A stretch of 63,722 nt of DNA from an uncultured Alistipes sp. (GTDB taxonomy: Bacteria; Bacteroidota; Bacteroidia; Bacteroidales; Rikenellaceae). Both the position numbers and the translations under genes were made by a program. Shown here one piece after another: positions 6,764 through 16,964 of this stretch. Within the stretch, counting starts at the first letter, position 1. Each line of letters begins with the position of its first letter. Under the pieces are notes generated by a model, which searched no databases, was not told where the DNA came from, and worked only from the letters and a program-made list of their open reading frames with translations. The stretch covers positions 1 to 63,722 of the forward strand of contig NZ_CASFQD010000053.1 of assembly GCF_949296715.1 (NCBI RefSeq). Reading direction: 5' to 3'.

Positions 6764-9547
6764 ATGAAAGAGCTCCTGACATACCTTGCCGAGGTCATCG
6801 TCTGCAGCACCGCGCTCCTGGCGGCCTACGCCCTGCTGCTCGAACGCCGCGTGCGTTTCGGCTGGTGCCGACGCTACCTCACGGCACTGCTGCCGCTCGC
6901 CGCGCTCATTCCGCTGCTGCGCATCCCCGTCTGGCCGGGCGAGGTCATCACCGCAACCACAGCGCCGGCAGCCCCCATCCCCGCTACGGCGTGGGCCTCC
7001 GTGCCGGAGGTGCTCCCCGCGGCCGAGCCCCTCGTAACGCCCCGCACGCTGCTGATCGCCGTCTGCCTGCTCGGGACCGCGACGCTTGCCGGGGCGATGC
7101 TCCGTGAGGCGCTGCGCATCCGCCGTCTGCGCCGCCGCGCCACCGTCACGGACGCCGGGCACCTGCACCTGGTGCGGACGCGGGAGCGCATCGCCTCGTT
7201 CTCGTTCTTCCGCTCGGTCTACGTCTGGGAGGGCACGCCGGGCGAGGAGATGCAGGCCGTGCTGATGCACGAAGCGAGCCACATCGCCCACCGCCACACG
7301 GCCGAACGCCTCCTGATGGAGACCTTCAAGGCCCTTCAGTGGTGGAACCCCGTGGCGTGGGTCGCCGCGCGCCGCCTGACCGAAGTACAGGAGTTCGAGG
7401 CCGACCGCGACGTGCTTAAGCAGGGCTTCGACCGCGAACGCTACATGCACACGATATTCCGCCAGCTCTTCGGCTATAGTCCGGACATAGCCAACGGGCT
7501 GCGGGACTCACTGACCAAAAAAAGATTCCAGATGATGACAACCAACCACACAAGCAGGCACGCCCTGCTGCGAGTGGCGGGCACGGTGCCCGTCCTCGCG
7601 GGGTTGCTGTGCGCCTTCTCGTTCACGGCGCAGGCGGCCCGCATCGAAACCGAGTCCGGAGCAAGCCACGAGCGGGTCATCTACCTGCTCAACGGCCGCG
7701 AGGTTCCCGCCGCGGAGATCCGCGCCGCCGAACCCGAAGCGCTCACCGTCGACAGGTTCTACTCGTCGGAGAACCTTCCGGCCGAATACCGCGACCGTAA
7801 TCCCGAGCTCGTCGTCGCCTTCACGGCCGAGGAGCCGCTCCGGCACTACACCCCGATCCGCATCGAGGGCACGGTGACCCACGCCGACGGCTCGCCGGCC
7901 GCCGACATCCTGCTCTACGCCGGTGCCATGGGTACGCACCCGCTCGACAAGGAGGCCTACCCCGCCCGCACGGACGCCGAAGGGCGCTTCTCGCTCACGG
8001 GTCCGGCCCGCGGATCGCTGACCTACGCCTCCAACACCGCAGAATCCTCCTTCACCCGTGTAACAACCTACGACAGCAAAGGGGCCGATCCCTACCGGAT
8101 GCAGCTGGAGATCGCCGATCCCGATGCGGCAACCCCGCAAACGGACGCTGATGCCGCAGAACGCACCGCCGTGGAGCATCCGACAAACGCAACGACCCGA
8201 ACAGCCCCGGCAGCCGCCAGTCAGCCGTTCGACCTCAAGTTCTACATCCGGCTGTGGAACCGGGACAACCGCAGCTTCTCGACCGACAACTACGCCGCGG
8301 GCGCCACGCTGCGGATCATCGGCACGGACGTCACGACGCAGTCCGACAGCAAGGGCGAGGCCACGCTCACGGTAACCGAAGGACAGGTCGTGGAGATCAA
8401 TTACCCGGAATACTACGCCGTCTCCGTCGTGGCGGAAACCGCGCAACGCGAGGTATTCATCGACCTGCGGTCCGAGAGCACGAAGCAGTCGGTCGGTCCG
8501 ATCCCGACGGTCGATGAATACGGCGTCCAGCAGCGCCCGCTCTACATCATCGACGGCATGGAATACCCCACCAACACGGGACTGACGACAAACTCCGTCG
8601 AGTCAATCCAGCTGCTCAAGCCCGAGGAGGCCACGGCCAAATACGGCGAGCGCGGAAAATACGGAGCCGTGGAAATCACCACCACCGCCGTCAAAAAAAT
8701 GAAGCGTCCGAAAGCCGACGCCGCCGCGGAGGAAGCGCCCGCCGGGCAGCAGCCGACGCCGGCCGCTTCGGAAGACGACACGCCGTTCCTTGTCGCCGAG
8801 GAGATGCCGCTCTTCCAGGGCAAGGACCTCAACACCTTCCGCACATGGGTGCAGTCGCAGATCCGCTACCCGGCCGAGGCGCTCAAGCGCGGCATCGAGG
8901 GACGCGTCGTTCTGTCGTTCATCGTCGAGCGCGACGGTTCGGTGAGCACCATCCAGCTGCTGCAATCCCCCGACCGGATACTCTCGGAGGAGGCCCGGCG
9001 CGTCGTCGCCGCCTCGCCGAAATGGACCCCCGGCCGGCAAAGGGGGCATCTCGTGCGCGTCCGCTATATGCTGCCCGTAGACTTCAGCATCCCGAAGGAG
9101 AAGGCAGCCGCACAGGAGCCGGGAATGACGCCGCCGCAGTTTGAGGGCGGAGATATTAACGCCTTCCGCAGCTGGGCGATGCAACGCCTGCGCTATCCCG
9201 CCAAAGCGAGGGAGCAGCAGACGGAAGGGAGCGTCGTGGCCACCTTCACCGTCGGCAGGGACGGCCGGGTGGACGACATCCGCATCGCCGGTAAGCCCGA
9301 CCCGCAGCTTGCCGAAGAGGTGCGCCGCGTCGTGAAGGCCTCGCCCGCCTGGAGTCCCGCTACGCGCAACGGCGAGGCGACGACCGTGACCATCACGCTG
9401 CCCGTCTCGTTCCGGATTCAGGGCTCGGGGCATCCGCTGGAGGAGGTGCCCGCCGCCTCGGCAACGACCGTGGAGCGGATCATCGTCACGGCGTTTCCGA
9501 CCCCAGCCCGCGAAACGGCTCCCGATACGGCTTCCGCCACCCGCTGA
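6764..9547 (+). CDS. BlaR1/MecR1-type M56 metallopeptidase sensor with TonB-like C-terminal domains
   Basis: 927 residues. Membrane helices lie at about 6-25, 39-54, 93-112 and 265-290. The cytoplasmic M56 protease loop has the zinc motif HEASH (169-173) and the downstream EFEAD (209-213). The periplasmic part is not a penicillin-binding domain. It contains a carboxypeptidase-regulatory-like repeat (about 365-430), a TonB-receptor-plug-like stretch (about 590-650, YGERGKYGAVEITT) and two TonB C-terminal-like domains (GRVVLSFIVERDG and GSVVATFTVGRDG). This layout is known from Bacteroidetes M56 proteins. It probably senses an envelope signal and inactivates the BlaI-type repressor encoded upstream. 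A terminator follows at 9579. Confidence 0.88.
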   Translation: MKELLTYLAEVIVCSTALLAAYALLLERRVRFGWCRRYLTALLPLAALIPLLRIPVWPGEVITATTAPAAPIPATAWASVPEVLPAAEPLVTPRTLLIAVCLLGTATLAGAMLREALRIRRLRRRATVTDAGHLHLVRTRERIASFSFFRSVYVWEGTPGEEMQAVLMHEASHIAHRHTAERLLMETFKALQWWNPVAWVAARRLTEVQEFEADRDVLKQGFDRERYMHTIFRQLFGYSPDIANGLRDSLTKKRFQMMTTNHTSRHALLRVAGTVPVLAGLLCAFSFTAQAARIETESGASHERVIYLLNGREVPAAEIRAAEPEALTVDRFYSSENLPAEYRDRNPELVVAFTAEEPLRHYTPIRIEGTVTHADGSPAADILLYAGAMGTHPLDKEAYPARTDAEGRFSLTGPARGSLTYASNTAESSFTRVTTYDSKGADPYRMQLEIADPDAATPQTDADAAERTAVEHPTNATTRTAPAAASQPFDLKFYIRLWNRDNRSFSTDNYAAGATLRIIGTDVTTQSDSKGEATLTVTEGQVVEINYPEYYAVSVVAETAQREVFIDLRSESTKQSVGPIPTVDEYGVQQRPLYIIDGMEYPTNTGLTTNSVESIQLLKPEEATAKYGERGKYGAVEITTTAVKKMKRPKADAAAEEAPAGQQPTPAASEDDTPFLVAEEMPLFQGKDLNTFRTWVQSQIRYPAEALKRGIEGRVVLSFIVERDGSVSTIQLLQSPDRILSEEARRVVAASPKWTPGRQRGHLVRVRYMLPVDFSIPKEKAAAQEPGMTPPQFEGGDINAFRSWAMQRLRYPAKAREQQTEGSVVATFTVGRDGRVDDIRIAGKPDPQLAEEVRRVVKASPAWSPATRNGEATTVTITLPVSFRIQGSGHPLEEVPAASATTVERIIVTAFPTPARETAPDTASATR

Positions 9548-9578
9548 CCACCGCAACCAATCTTACCATAACGCGGAA

Positions 9579-9620
9579 GGCGGCGTCCACTCCGAAGTTC
9601 GGTGGACGCCGCCTCTTTTT
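9579..9620 (+). terminator. Terminator of the blaI-blaR1 operon
   Basis: A perfect 12-bp GC-rich stem (9579-9590 with 9602-9613) is followed by a T6 run with one interruption. It lies 31 bp after the sensor stop. Confidence 0.85.
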
Positions 9621-9654
9621 CTACCGGTGAATCCGGCCGCGGAAGCTGCGCGGG

Positions 9655-10764
9655 TTATTCGAGCCCGAGCAGTTGCATGATCCGCTGCGAGAGCTGCGTA
9701 TTGTCCATCACGCCCGTGATGCGGTCGGCTCCCGCGCCGTAGAGGTAGACCGGCACCATCGTGCCCGTATGGCCCGTCGTGGAGAAGGAGTAGTTCAGGC
9801 CGCTCTCCGAACGGGTGAAGTCCGCCTCGTTGCTCGGAATCGTCAGACCGCCCGTCTCGTGGTCGGCCGTGACGACCACCAGCGTGCCGGGTGTGCGGTC
9901 GGCAAAGTCCATCGCCGCAGCCACCGTGCTGTCGAAGTCGCGCATCAGAAAGAGCAGCTCTTCGGCATCGTTGCCGTGGCAGGCCCAGTCGATGAACGAC
10001 CCCTCGACCATCAGCACGAAGCCCTTGTCGCGGCGCTCGGCCTCGGCGGAGAGCAGTTCGAGCGACCGGCGCGTGGCACGCGTCAGGTAGCCTGCCTGCA
10101 TCTCGTCGTCCAGTACGCTCTCCTCGGCCACAACGGCCAGCAGGGGCAGCGCATCGGCACGCTCGGCCTCGTCCATCGTTTCGGCCACGGCATAGCCGTC
10201 GCGGCGCATCGCATCCAGCCAGCTGCCGCCCTCGGGCGACGCTTCGCCGAGCCACTTGCGGCCGCCGCCGAAGAGCACGTCGATGCCGCTCGCGGCCAGG
10301 TCGCGCGTAATGGCCGGATTGTCGTCGCGGTCGGCCACATGGGCATAGAAGGCTGCCGGCGTGGCATGCTGCAGATAGCAGCAGACGGCAAGGCCCGTCG
10401 GGCGTCCCTCGGCATGGGCCCGGGCGATCATCGACTGCACGGGCTTGCCGTCGGGCGTCTGCCCGAGCATGCCGTTGTTGGTCTTGTGCCCCGTGGCGAG
10501 CGCCGTACCGGCCGCCGCGGAGTCGGTCACGCGGTTGTTGGCCGAGCGCGTCGTGATGAGCGCCACGCCCTCGGCCCGGTCGAAGGCCGTCGGGGCATAC
10601 TGCTGCTCAATCTGCAGCATCGAGACCTGCGCGAGGCCCATGCCGTCGCCGATCAGCAGAATCACGTTGCGGACCGGTTCCGCGCCGCTGCACGCGGGCT
10701 CCGCAGCCCGCAACATGCCCGTCGACAGCACCACCGCCAACAGGCCCATCCAAAATCTTTTCAT
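9655..10764 (-). CDS. phoA: Alkaline phosphatase, exported
   Basis: 369 residues with a signal peptide cleaved near residue 20 (LRA-AE). The alkaline phosphatase superfamily core is complete: metal ligand Asp40 in LLIGDGMG, nucleophile Ser82 in TDSAAAG, VEGSFIDWACHGND with Glu254 and His263, and DHETGG (301-306). The enzyme hydrolyses phosphomonoesters in the periplasm. The length is short compared with E. coli PhoA but normal for Bacteroidetes. It is divergent from ung with 83 bp between the starts. No Pho box was identified. Confidence 0.9.
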   Translation of the reverse strand: MKRFWMGLLAVVLSTGMLRAAEPACSGAEPVRNVILLIGDGMGLAQVSMLQIEQQYAPTAFDRAEGVALITTRSANNRVTDSAAAGTALATGHKTNNGMLGQTPDGKPVQSMIARAHAEGRPTGLAVCCYLQHATPAAFYAHVADRDDNPAITRDLAASGIDVLFGGGRKWLGEASPEGGSWLDAMRRDGYAVAETMDEAERADALPLLAVVAEESVLDDEMQAGYLTRATRRSLELLSAEAERRDKGFVLMVEGSFIDWACHGNDAEELLFLMRDFDSTVAAAMDFADRTPGTLVVVTADHETGGLTIPSNEADFTRSESGLNYSFSTTGHTGTMVPVYLYGAGADRITGVMDNTQLSQRIMQLLGLE

Positions 10765-10786
10765 GGTCGTAGTTTTGTTTACACGA

Positions 10787-10794
10787 CAAAAGTA
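10787..10794 (-). promoter_or_regulatory. Probable -7 element for alkaline phosphatase
   Basis: TACTTTTG on the minus strand matches TAnnTTTG exactly and lies 22 bp before the start codon. No good -33 match was found at the usual distance. Confidence 0.4.
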
Positions 10795-10847
10795 AGGGAA
10801 TTTTGCAACTTTTTGCTACATTTACCGAACTTTATCCGATTTGCATC

Positions 10848-11510
10848 ATGGACGTAAAGATCGCCCCCGACTGGAAAGAGATATTCGCCCCCGAATTCGA
10901 AAAGCCCTACTTCGGGGAACTGGCCCGCTTCGTGCGCGAGGAGTACGCCTCGCACCGCATCTACCCGCGCGGCAGCAACATCTTCCGCGCCTTCGACAAG
11001 TGTCCGTTCGACCGGCTCAAGGTCGTCATCATCGGGCAGGACCCCTACCACGGACCCGGGCAGGCCAACGGGCTCTGCTTCTCGGTCGGCGACGGCGTGC
11101 CCTTCCCGCCGTCGCTGCAAAACATCTTCAAGGAGGTGGCCGACGACACCGGCACACCCATCCCGCCGACGGGCAACCTCGACCGCTGGGCCGAGCAGGG
11201 CGTGCTGCTGCTCAACGCCGTGCTGACGGTGCGCGAACACCTGGCCGCCTCGCACGCCGGACACGGCTGGGAGACCTTCACCGACGCCGTGGTGCGGGCC
11301 GTCGCCGAGCGCAAGGAGCACATCGTCTACATGCTCTGGGGCAGCTACGCCCAGAAGAAGGGCGCCATCGCCGACCCCGCGCGCAACTGCATCCTCAAGG
11401 CCGTGCACCCCTCGCCGCTGTCGGCCTACCGCGGATTCCTCGGCTGCCACCACTTCTCGCGCGCCAACGACTACCTCCGCTCCGTAGGCAAGGAGCCGAT
11501 CGTCTGGTAG
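10848..11510 (+). CDS. ung: Uracil-DNA glycosylase
   Basis: 220 residues, the usual family-1 length. It carries the water-activating loop GQDPYHG with Asp65, the uracil-binding segment NLDRWAEQGVLLLNAVLTV, and the DNA-intercalation loop HPSPLSAYRGF with its catalytic His. The enzyme excises uracil from DNA to start base-excision repair in the cytoplasm. The ATG at 10848 was chosen because the family starts at this point; an upstream in-frame ATG at 10803 would add 15 residues that do not look like protein and would run through promoter sequence. Confidence 0.96.
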   Translation: MDVKIAPDWKEIFAPEFEKPYFGELARFVREEYASHRIYPRGSNIFRAFDKCPFDRLKVVIIGQDPYHGPGQANGLCFSVGDGVPFPPSLQNIFKEVADDTGTPIPPTGNLDRWAEQGVLLLNAVLTVREHLAASHAGHGWETFTDAVVRAVAERKEHIVYMLWGSYAQKKGAIADPARNCILKAVHPSPLSAYRGFLGCHHFSRANDYLRSVGKEPIVW

Positions 11511-11529
11511 CCGCACCGCCGACAACCGG

Positions 11530-11613
11530 CTACGACTGTCCGTCCCGGTCCTTTCTGAGAAAGAGCCCGGCAAGGAACCAGCCGACCAGGATATAAAAGA
11601 TGGTTGAAAGCAT
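11530..11613 (-). CDS. Small single-pass membrane protein, 27 residues
   Basis: The frame starts MLSTIFYILVGW, continues FLAGLFLRKD and ends RDGQS. One transmembrane helix (about 4-20) is followed by a charged tail, the pattern of genuine bacterial small membrane proteins. A promoter (TTGC-N19-TATCTTCG, 11618-11648) ends only 4 bp before the ATG, so the message would be leaderless or nearly so. It lies after the rpoD terminator and converges with ung. The function is unknown. The call rests on composition and promoter position only. Confidence 0.5.
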   Translation of the reverse strand: MLSTIFYILVGWFLAGLFLRKDRDGQS

Positions 11614-11617
11614 ATTC

Positions 11618-11648
11618 CGAAGATACGGAAATTTTCGCTTTCATGCAA
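11618..11648 (-). promoter_or_regulatory. Promoter of the 27-residue membrane protein gene
   Basis: On the minus strand, TTGC (11648-11645), 19 bp, then TATCTTCG (11625-11618). The start codon begins 4 bp after the -7 element. Confidence 0.5.
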
Positions 11649-11718
11649 CACCGGACCCCGGCGGCCGCCCGAACGCTCCGCACGCGACGACGCCGCAGGA
11701 CAGCCGGGCATAGACACG

Positions 11719-11754
11719 AAAAGCCCGCCCTTTCCTTGCGAAAGAGCGGGCTTT
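11719..11754 (-). terminator. Terminator of rpoD
   Basis: An AAAGCCCGC/GCGGGCTTT stem with an inner CTTTC/GAAAG extension, located 20 bp after the rpoD stop. The stem's T-run is on the minus-strand exit side. Confidence 0.75.
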
Positions 11755-11774
11755 ATCCGTATCTGCGCGGGCGA

Positions 11775-12635
11775 TCAGCCCAGGTAGGACTTCAGCAGCT
11801 TCGAGCGCGACGAGTGGCGCAGGCGGCGGATCGCCTTCTCCTTGATCTGACGCACGCGCTCGCGCGTGAGGTCGAACTTCTCGCCGATCTCCTCGAGGGT
11901 CATCTCCGAGCAGCCGATGCCGAAGAAGTACTTGATGATGTCGCGCTCACGCTCGGTCAGCGTCTCCAGCGCGCGGTCCACCTCCGTCGAGAGCGACTCG
12001 TTGATCAGCCCCCGGTCGGCATTCGGCGAATCGGGGTTCACCAGCACGTCGAGCAGCGAGTTATCCTCGCCGTCGGCGAAGGGCGCATCGACCGAGACAT
12101 GGCGTCCGGCCACACGCAGCGTATCGGTCACCTTCTCCTTCGGGAGTTCGAGCTCCGTGGCCAGCTCCTCGGGCGACGGCGTGCGCTCGTGCTCCTGTTC
12201 GAAGCGGGCGAAGGCCTTGTTGATCTTGTTGAGCGACCCCACCTGGTTGAGCGGCAGGCGCACGATGCGCGACTGCTCGGCCAGCGCCTGGAGGATCGAC
12301 TGGCGGATCCACCACACGGCATAGGAGATGAACTTGAAGCCGCGCGTCTCGTCGAACTTCTCGGCGGCCTTGATCAGTCCGAGGTTGCCCTCGTTGATCA
12401 GGTCCGGCAGGCTCAATCCCTGGTTCTGATACTGTTTGGCGACGGAGACCACGAAACGAAGGTTGGCTTTCGTGAGCTTTTCGAGTGCTTCCTGATCCCC
12501 TTTCTTGATCCGTTGGGCGAGTTCCACCTCCTCCTCGACCGTGATGAGTTCCTCCTTGCCGATCTCCTGCAGGTACTTGTCCAGCGAGGCGCTCTCGCGG
12601 TTGGTGATGGACTTCGTAATCTTTAACTGACGCAT
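11775..12635 (-). CDS. rpoD: Primary sigma factor of RNA polymerase (sigma-70, Bacteroidetes sigma-ABfr type)
   Basis: 286 residues, the short form normal for Bacteroidetes, which lacks the long region 1.1 and the non-conserved insert. Region 1.2 spans about 15-48. Region 2 (52-122) includes KFISYAVWWIRQSI, region 3 spans 130-200, and region 4 (215-275) includes the promoter-binding helix-turn-helix EEIGEKFDLTRERVRQIKEKAIRR in its usual place. It directs core polymerase to the -33/-7 promoters marked in this window. It lies 62 bp after the DegP gene on the same strand and has its own terminator. Confidence 0.96.
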   Translation of the reverse strand: MRQLKITKSITNRESASLDKYLQEIGKEELITVEEEVELAQRIKKGDQEALEKLTKANLRFVVSVAKQYQNQGLSLPDLINEGNLGLIKAAEKFDETRGFKFISYAVWWIRQSILQALAEQSRIVRLPLNQVGSLNKINKAFARFEQEHERTPSPEELATELELPKEKVTDTLRVAGRHVSVDAPFADGEDNSLLDVLVNPDSPNADRGLINESLSTEVDRALETLTERERDIIKYFFGIGCSEMTLEEIGEKFDLTRERVRQIKEKAIRRLRHSSRSKLLKSYLG

Positions 12636-12697
12636 AACTTACTATTACCTCTCAATAAACATTAGCCGTTGCAAAAACCCGCCCGGACCGGCCGCGC

Positions 12698-14197
<1,500 letters not shown>

Positions 14198-14318
14198 AAT
14201 TCAAATGTGTGTGTTTTTCAATAAATTAATCGGAGGCAATCATTCCATCATAGGCTCTTTTCATTTTCAGTCGAAGGATAAACGCACGAAAACGCCCCGT
14301 TAGTATGCAAAAAAAGAC

Positions 14319-14355
14319 AAAAATCGGAGCACCGCACCCGGTGCCCCGATTTTTT
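14319..14355 (-). terminator. Terminator of metK
   Basis: An AAAAATCGG/CCGATTTTT stem with an inner GCACCG/CGGTGC extension, 17 bp after the metK stop. The A/T flanks make it potentially bidirectional. Confidence 0.85.
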
Positions 14356-14371
14356 CTGCGGCAAGCGGCGA

Positions 14372-15676
14372 TCAGAGGCCGAACTCGCGGCGGATCATCT
14401 CGACGGCGTCGAGCTTCTCCCAGCCGAAGTACTCGATTTCGCGCTCCACCTCGCGGCCGTTCTCCCAGACCTTCTCGACGCGCTTGAAGGGGCGGTTGCC
14501 GAAGTGTCCGTAGGAGGCCGTGGCCTCGAAGATCGGGTTCTTCAGCCCGAAACGCCTGACGATGGCCGCGGGACGCAGGTCGAAGAGCTTGCCGATGCGG
14601 CGGGCGATCTCGCCGTCGGTCATCCCCTCGAGGGCCGCGGGACGCGGCGAGCGGTAGGTGTCGACGTAGATCGACAGCGGCTCGGCAATGCCGATGGCGT
14701 AGGACAACTCGACGAGCACCTCGTCGGCGACGCCCGCCGCCACGAGGTTCTTGGCGATGTGGCGCGCGGCATAGGCGGCCGAACGGTCGACCTTCGAGGA
14801 GTCCTTGCCCGAGAAGGCGCCGCCGCCGTGGGCGCCGCGCCCTCCGTAGGTGTCGACGATGATCTTGCGGCCCGTGAGGCCCGTATCGCCGTGAGGGCCG
14901 CCGATGACGAACTTGCCCGTGGGGTTCACGTGCAGGATGTAGTCGTCGCCGATCAGCTCGGCGAGCTTGTCGCCGGCACGCTCCAGCCGCGCCTTGACGC
15001 GCGGGATGAGGATCGTGCGCACATCCTCGCGGATGCGCTCCTGCATCTGCCGCTCGGCCTCCTTCTCCGTCAGGCCGTCGGTCGGGCGGATGAACTCGTC
15101 GTGCTGCGTCGAGACGACGATCGTGTGGACGCGCAGCGGGCGGTTCGTCCGCTCGTCGTATTCGATCGTCACCTGCGACTTGGCGTCCGGGCGCAGGTAG
15201 CGCATCACCTCGCCCTCGCGGCGGATGACGGCCAGCTCCTTGAGAATCACATGCGAGAGGATCAGCGTCGCGGGCATCATCTCGCGCGTCTCGTTGCAGG
15301 CGTAGCCGAACATGATGCCCTGGTCACCGGCACCCTGCGCCTCCTCCTCGTCGCGCACGATACCCTGGTTGATGTCGGGCGACTGCTCGTGGATGGCCGA
15401 AAGGATGCCGCACGAGTTGCAGTCGAACTGGTACTCGCTCTTCGTGTAGCCGATGCGCTCGATGACGCGGCGCGCCACGCCCTGCACGTCGACATACGCC
15501 TCCGAGCGCACCTCGCCCGCCACGACCACGAGGCCCGTGGTGCAGAGCGTCTCGCACGCCACCTTCGACGAAGGGTCGTGGCGCAGGAACTCGTCCAGGA
15601 TGGCGTCTGAAATCTGATCCGAAACTTTGTCGGGGTGCCCCTCGGACACCGACTCCGACGTAAACAAAAAGCCCAT
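14372..15676 (-). CDS. metK: S-adenosylmethionine synthetase
   Basis: 434 residues with the three-domain MetK fold. Markers are FTSESVSEGHPDKVSDQISDA at the N-terminus (ATP and methionine site), GAGDQGIMFGYACNET (methionine loop) and GGRGAHGGGAFSGKDSSKVDRSAAY in the central part. The enzyme makes SAM from methionine and ATP in the cytoplasm. The 140-nt leader carries a SAM-II-like aptamer (15741-15790), so feedback control by SAM is likely. With metH and metF (42697-47279) it covers most of the methyl cycle. Confidence 0.97.
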   Translation of the reverse strand: MGFLFTSESVSEGHPDKVSDQISDAILDEFLRHDPSSKVACETLCTTGLVVVAGEVRSEAYVDVQGVARRVIERIGYTKSEYQFDCNSCGILSAIHEQSPDINQGIVRDEEEAQGAGDQGIMFGYACNETREMMPATLILSHVILKELAVIRREGEVMRYLRPDAKSQVTIEYDERTNRPLRVHTIVVSTQHDEFIRPTDGLTEKEAERQMQERIREDVRTILIPRVKARLERAGDKLAELIGDDYILHVNPTGKFVIGGPHGDTGLTGRKIIVDTYGGRGAHGGGAFSGKDSSKVDRSAAYAARHIAKNLVAAGVADEVLVELSYAIGIAEPLSIYVDTYRSPRPAALEGMTDGEIARRIGKLFDLRPAAIVRRFGLKNPIFEATASYGHFGNRPFKRVEKVWENGREVEREIEYFGWEKLDAVEMIRREFGL

Positions 15677-15740
15677 TTTCTACATTTTTAATGGTTAAAC
15701 GTATAAAATGGGAAAAATTGGCTGTTGGAATAAAAAAGTG

Positions 15741-15790
15741 CTGTTTTAGCGATTTTTTATTGTGGTTTGCAATCAGTCAAATCTTTCCAC
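15741..15790 (-). promoter_or_regulatory. Probable SAM-II riboswitch in the metK leader
   Basis: On the minus strand a P1 stem TGTGG/CCACA (15791-15787 with 15765-15761) encloses a loop reading GATTTGACTGATTGCAA. The 3' part contains GCTAAAACAG. This follows the SAM-II pattern: a P1 hairpin, a loop of GAUUUAAC..UUGCAA type, and a 3' strand with GCUAAA. ACUG in the loop can pair with the 3' ACAG where the model RNA has CC with GG, so the pseudoknot covaries. A T6 run directly follows (15730-15739). It is the only candidate riboswitch seen and lies in front of the gene for SAM synthesis. Confidence 0.72.
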
Positions 15791-15816
15791 ATTTTCCCGC
15801 GTGACAGACGGGACGG

Positions 15817-15846
15817 CAAAGGTACGAATTTTTTTCCAATCCGCAA
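15817..15846 (-). promoter_or_regulatory. metK promoter
   Basis: On the minus strand, TTGC (15846-15843), 18 bp, then a perfect TACCTTTG (15824-15817). The transcript would start about 20 nt before the riboswitch. Confidence 0.6.
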
Positions 15847-15888
15847 CTTTTTCCGCCTTTTCCGGAAAAAGAGCGCCCCAAAAGCGGA

Positions 15889-15925
15889 AAAGGCACCCCG
15901 GAGAGCCGTCTCCCCGGGGTGCCTT
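15889..15925 (-). terminator. Terminator of the SusCD operon
   Basis: A long GC-rich stem, AAGGCACCCCGG pairing with CCGGGGTGCCTT, located 33 bp after the last lipoprotein gene. Confidence 0.75.
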
Positions 15926-15958
15926 CCCGTTTCGGGCTGCCGCGCCGGCGGCCCCACC

Positions 15959-16951
15959 CTACTCCTCCGACTGTGCGACGAGGAAATCCTCGCCCGTCGT
16001 GTCACGCACGACGATGCTGCCGTCCTCGTTCGTGAAGTAGAAGTAGAGCGCCTCGATGCGCGTCCCCTCGGGCAAGCCGAAGAAGTGGCGCGGATAGATG
16101 TACTTCTGGTAGGAGGTCTCGCCGATCTTCTCCATCAGGTTGGCGTCGCCCGTCGTCGTGACCGACACCTCCGAGCCGTCCTCGCAGAGGGCGCGGCCGC
16201 AGAGGTAGACCTTCTCGGCCCCCTTGAGCTCGGTCTCGGTCGAACCGGCCACCGACTCGAACTTCACCGAGAAGATGTCGCCGTAGCGGAACACCGACGG
16301 CACGGTCGAGACGAGGCTCACGGTCGTATAGTCGAGCATCGGGCCCGAACCGCCCGTCACGGTGAGCACCTTCGACATCTCGTTGGCCTTGTAGCGCTCG
16401 CCGTTGAAGCCGCTCTTCATGCCGCAGAAGCCGTAGCCCATGAAGCACTTGATGCTCTGGCTGCCCGTCGTGAGGCGGATCTTCACCGTACCCTCGATCG
16501 GGTCGGTGCTCACCTTGTCGTTGATGATGAAGGTGGTCTTCGAGCGGAAGACGACCCACTCCATGGGGCCGAGGTTGCCCATCAGGCCGATCTTGCTCTG
16601 GTAGGCCTCCGACCACTTCAGGGCCGTCGTCGGCTCGACCTCGCTGTCGGGCATCAGCTCCATCTGTTCGTCCGTCACGTCGGCATACCCCTGGCTCGCA
16701 TAGCCCGAGGTCGTGAGCGACAGCCGGGCGCTCTGCGCGATGTTCCAGCTCTTGGGCGCCAGCACGGCGAAGACAAGCTGCGTCGTCTCGTCGGTCTCGG
16801 TCACGAGCTTGATGCGCACGGTGATGTCGATTTCGCTGTTCACCTGGGCATCGTCCGGGTGGATGATCTCTTCGATGGTCATGCAGGCGGCCACCATGAG
16901 CGGCAGGGCGACGAGCGCCAGCCAATATTTGCAGTTTTTCAGAAGTTTCAT
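15959..16951 (-). CDS. PUL-associated surface lipoprotein, 330 residues, DUF4961-like
   Basis: A lipoprotein signal with VAAC puts the lipidated Cys at 23. The rest is beta-rich, without recognisable catalytic motifs, and reads like two or more Ig-like or beta-sandwich domains. Two Cys pairs (ICFMGYGFC and YLCGRALC regions) may form disulfides. As the last gene of a SusCD operon it probably binds glycan on the cell surface, in the position of SusE/F. The DUF4961 label is from memory of similar PUL proteins and is tentative. Confidence 0.6.
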   Translation of the reverse strand: MKLLKNCKYWLALVALPLMVAACMTIEEIIHPDDAQVNSEIDITVRIKLVTETDETTQLVFAVLAPKSWNIAQSARLSLTTSGYASQGYADVTDEQMELMPDSEVEPTTALKWSEAYQSKIGLMGNLGPMEWVVFRSKTTFIINDKVSTDPIEGTVKIRLTTGSQSIKCFMGYGFCGMKSGFNGERYKANEMSKVLTVTGGSGPMLDYTTVSLVSTVPSVFRYGDIFSVKFESVAGSTETELKGAEKVYLCGRALCEDGSEVSVTTTGDANLMEKIGETSYQKYIYPRHFFGLPEGTRIEALYFYFTNEDGSIVVRDTTGEDFLVAQSEE

Positions 16952-16964
16952 GGTCTCGACGTGT

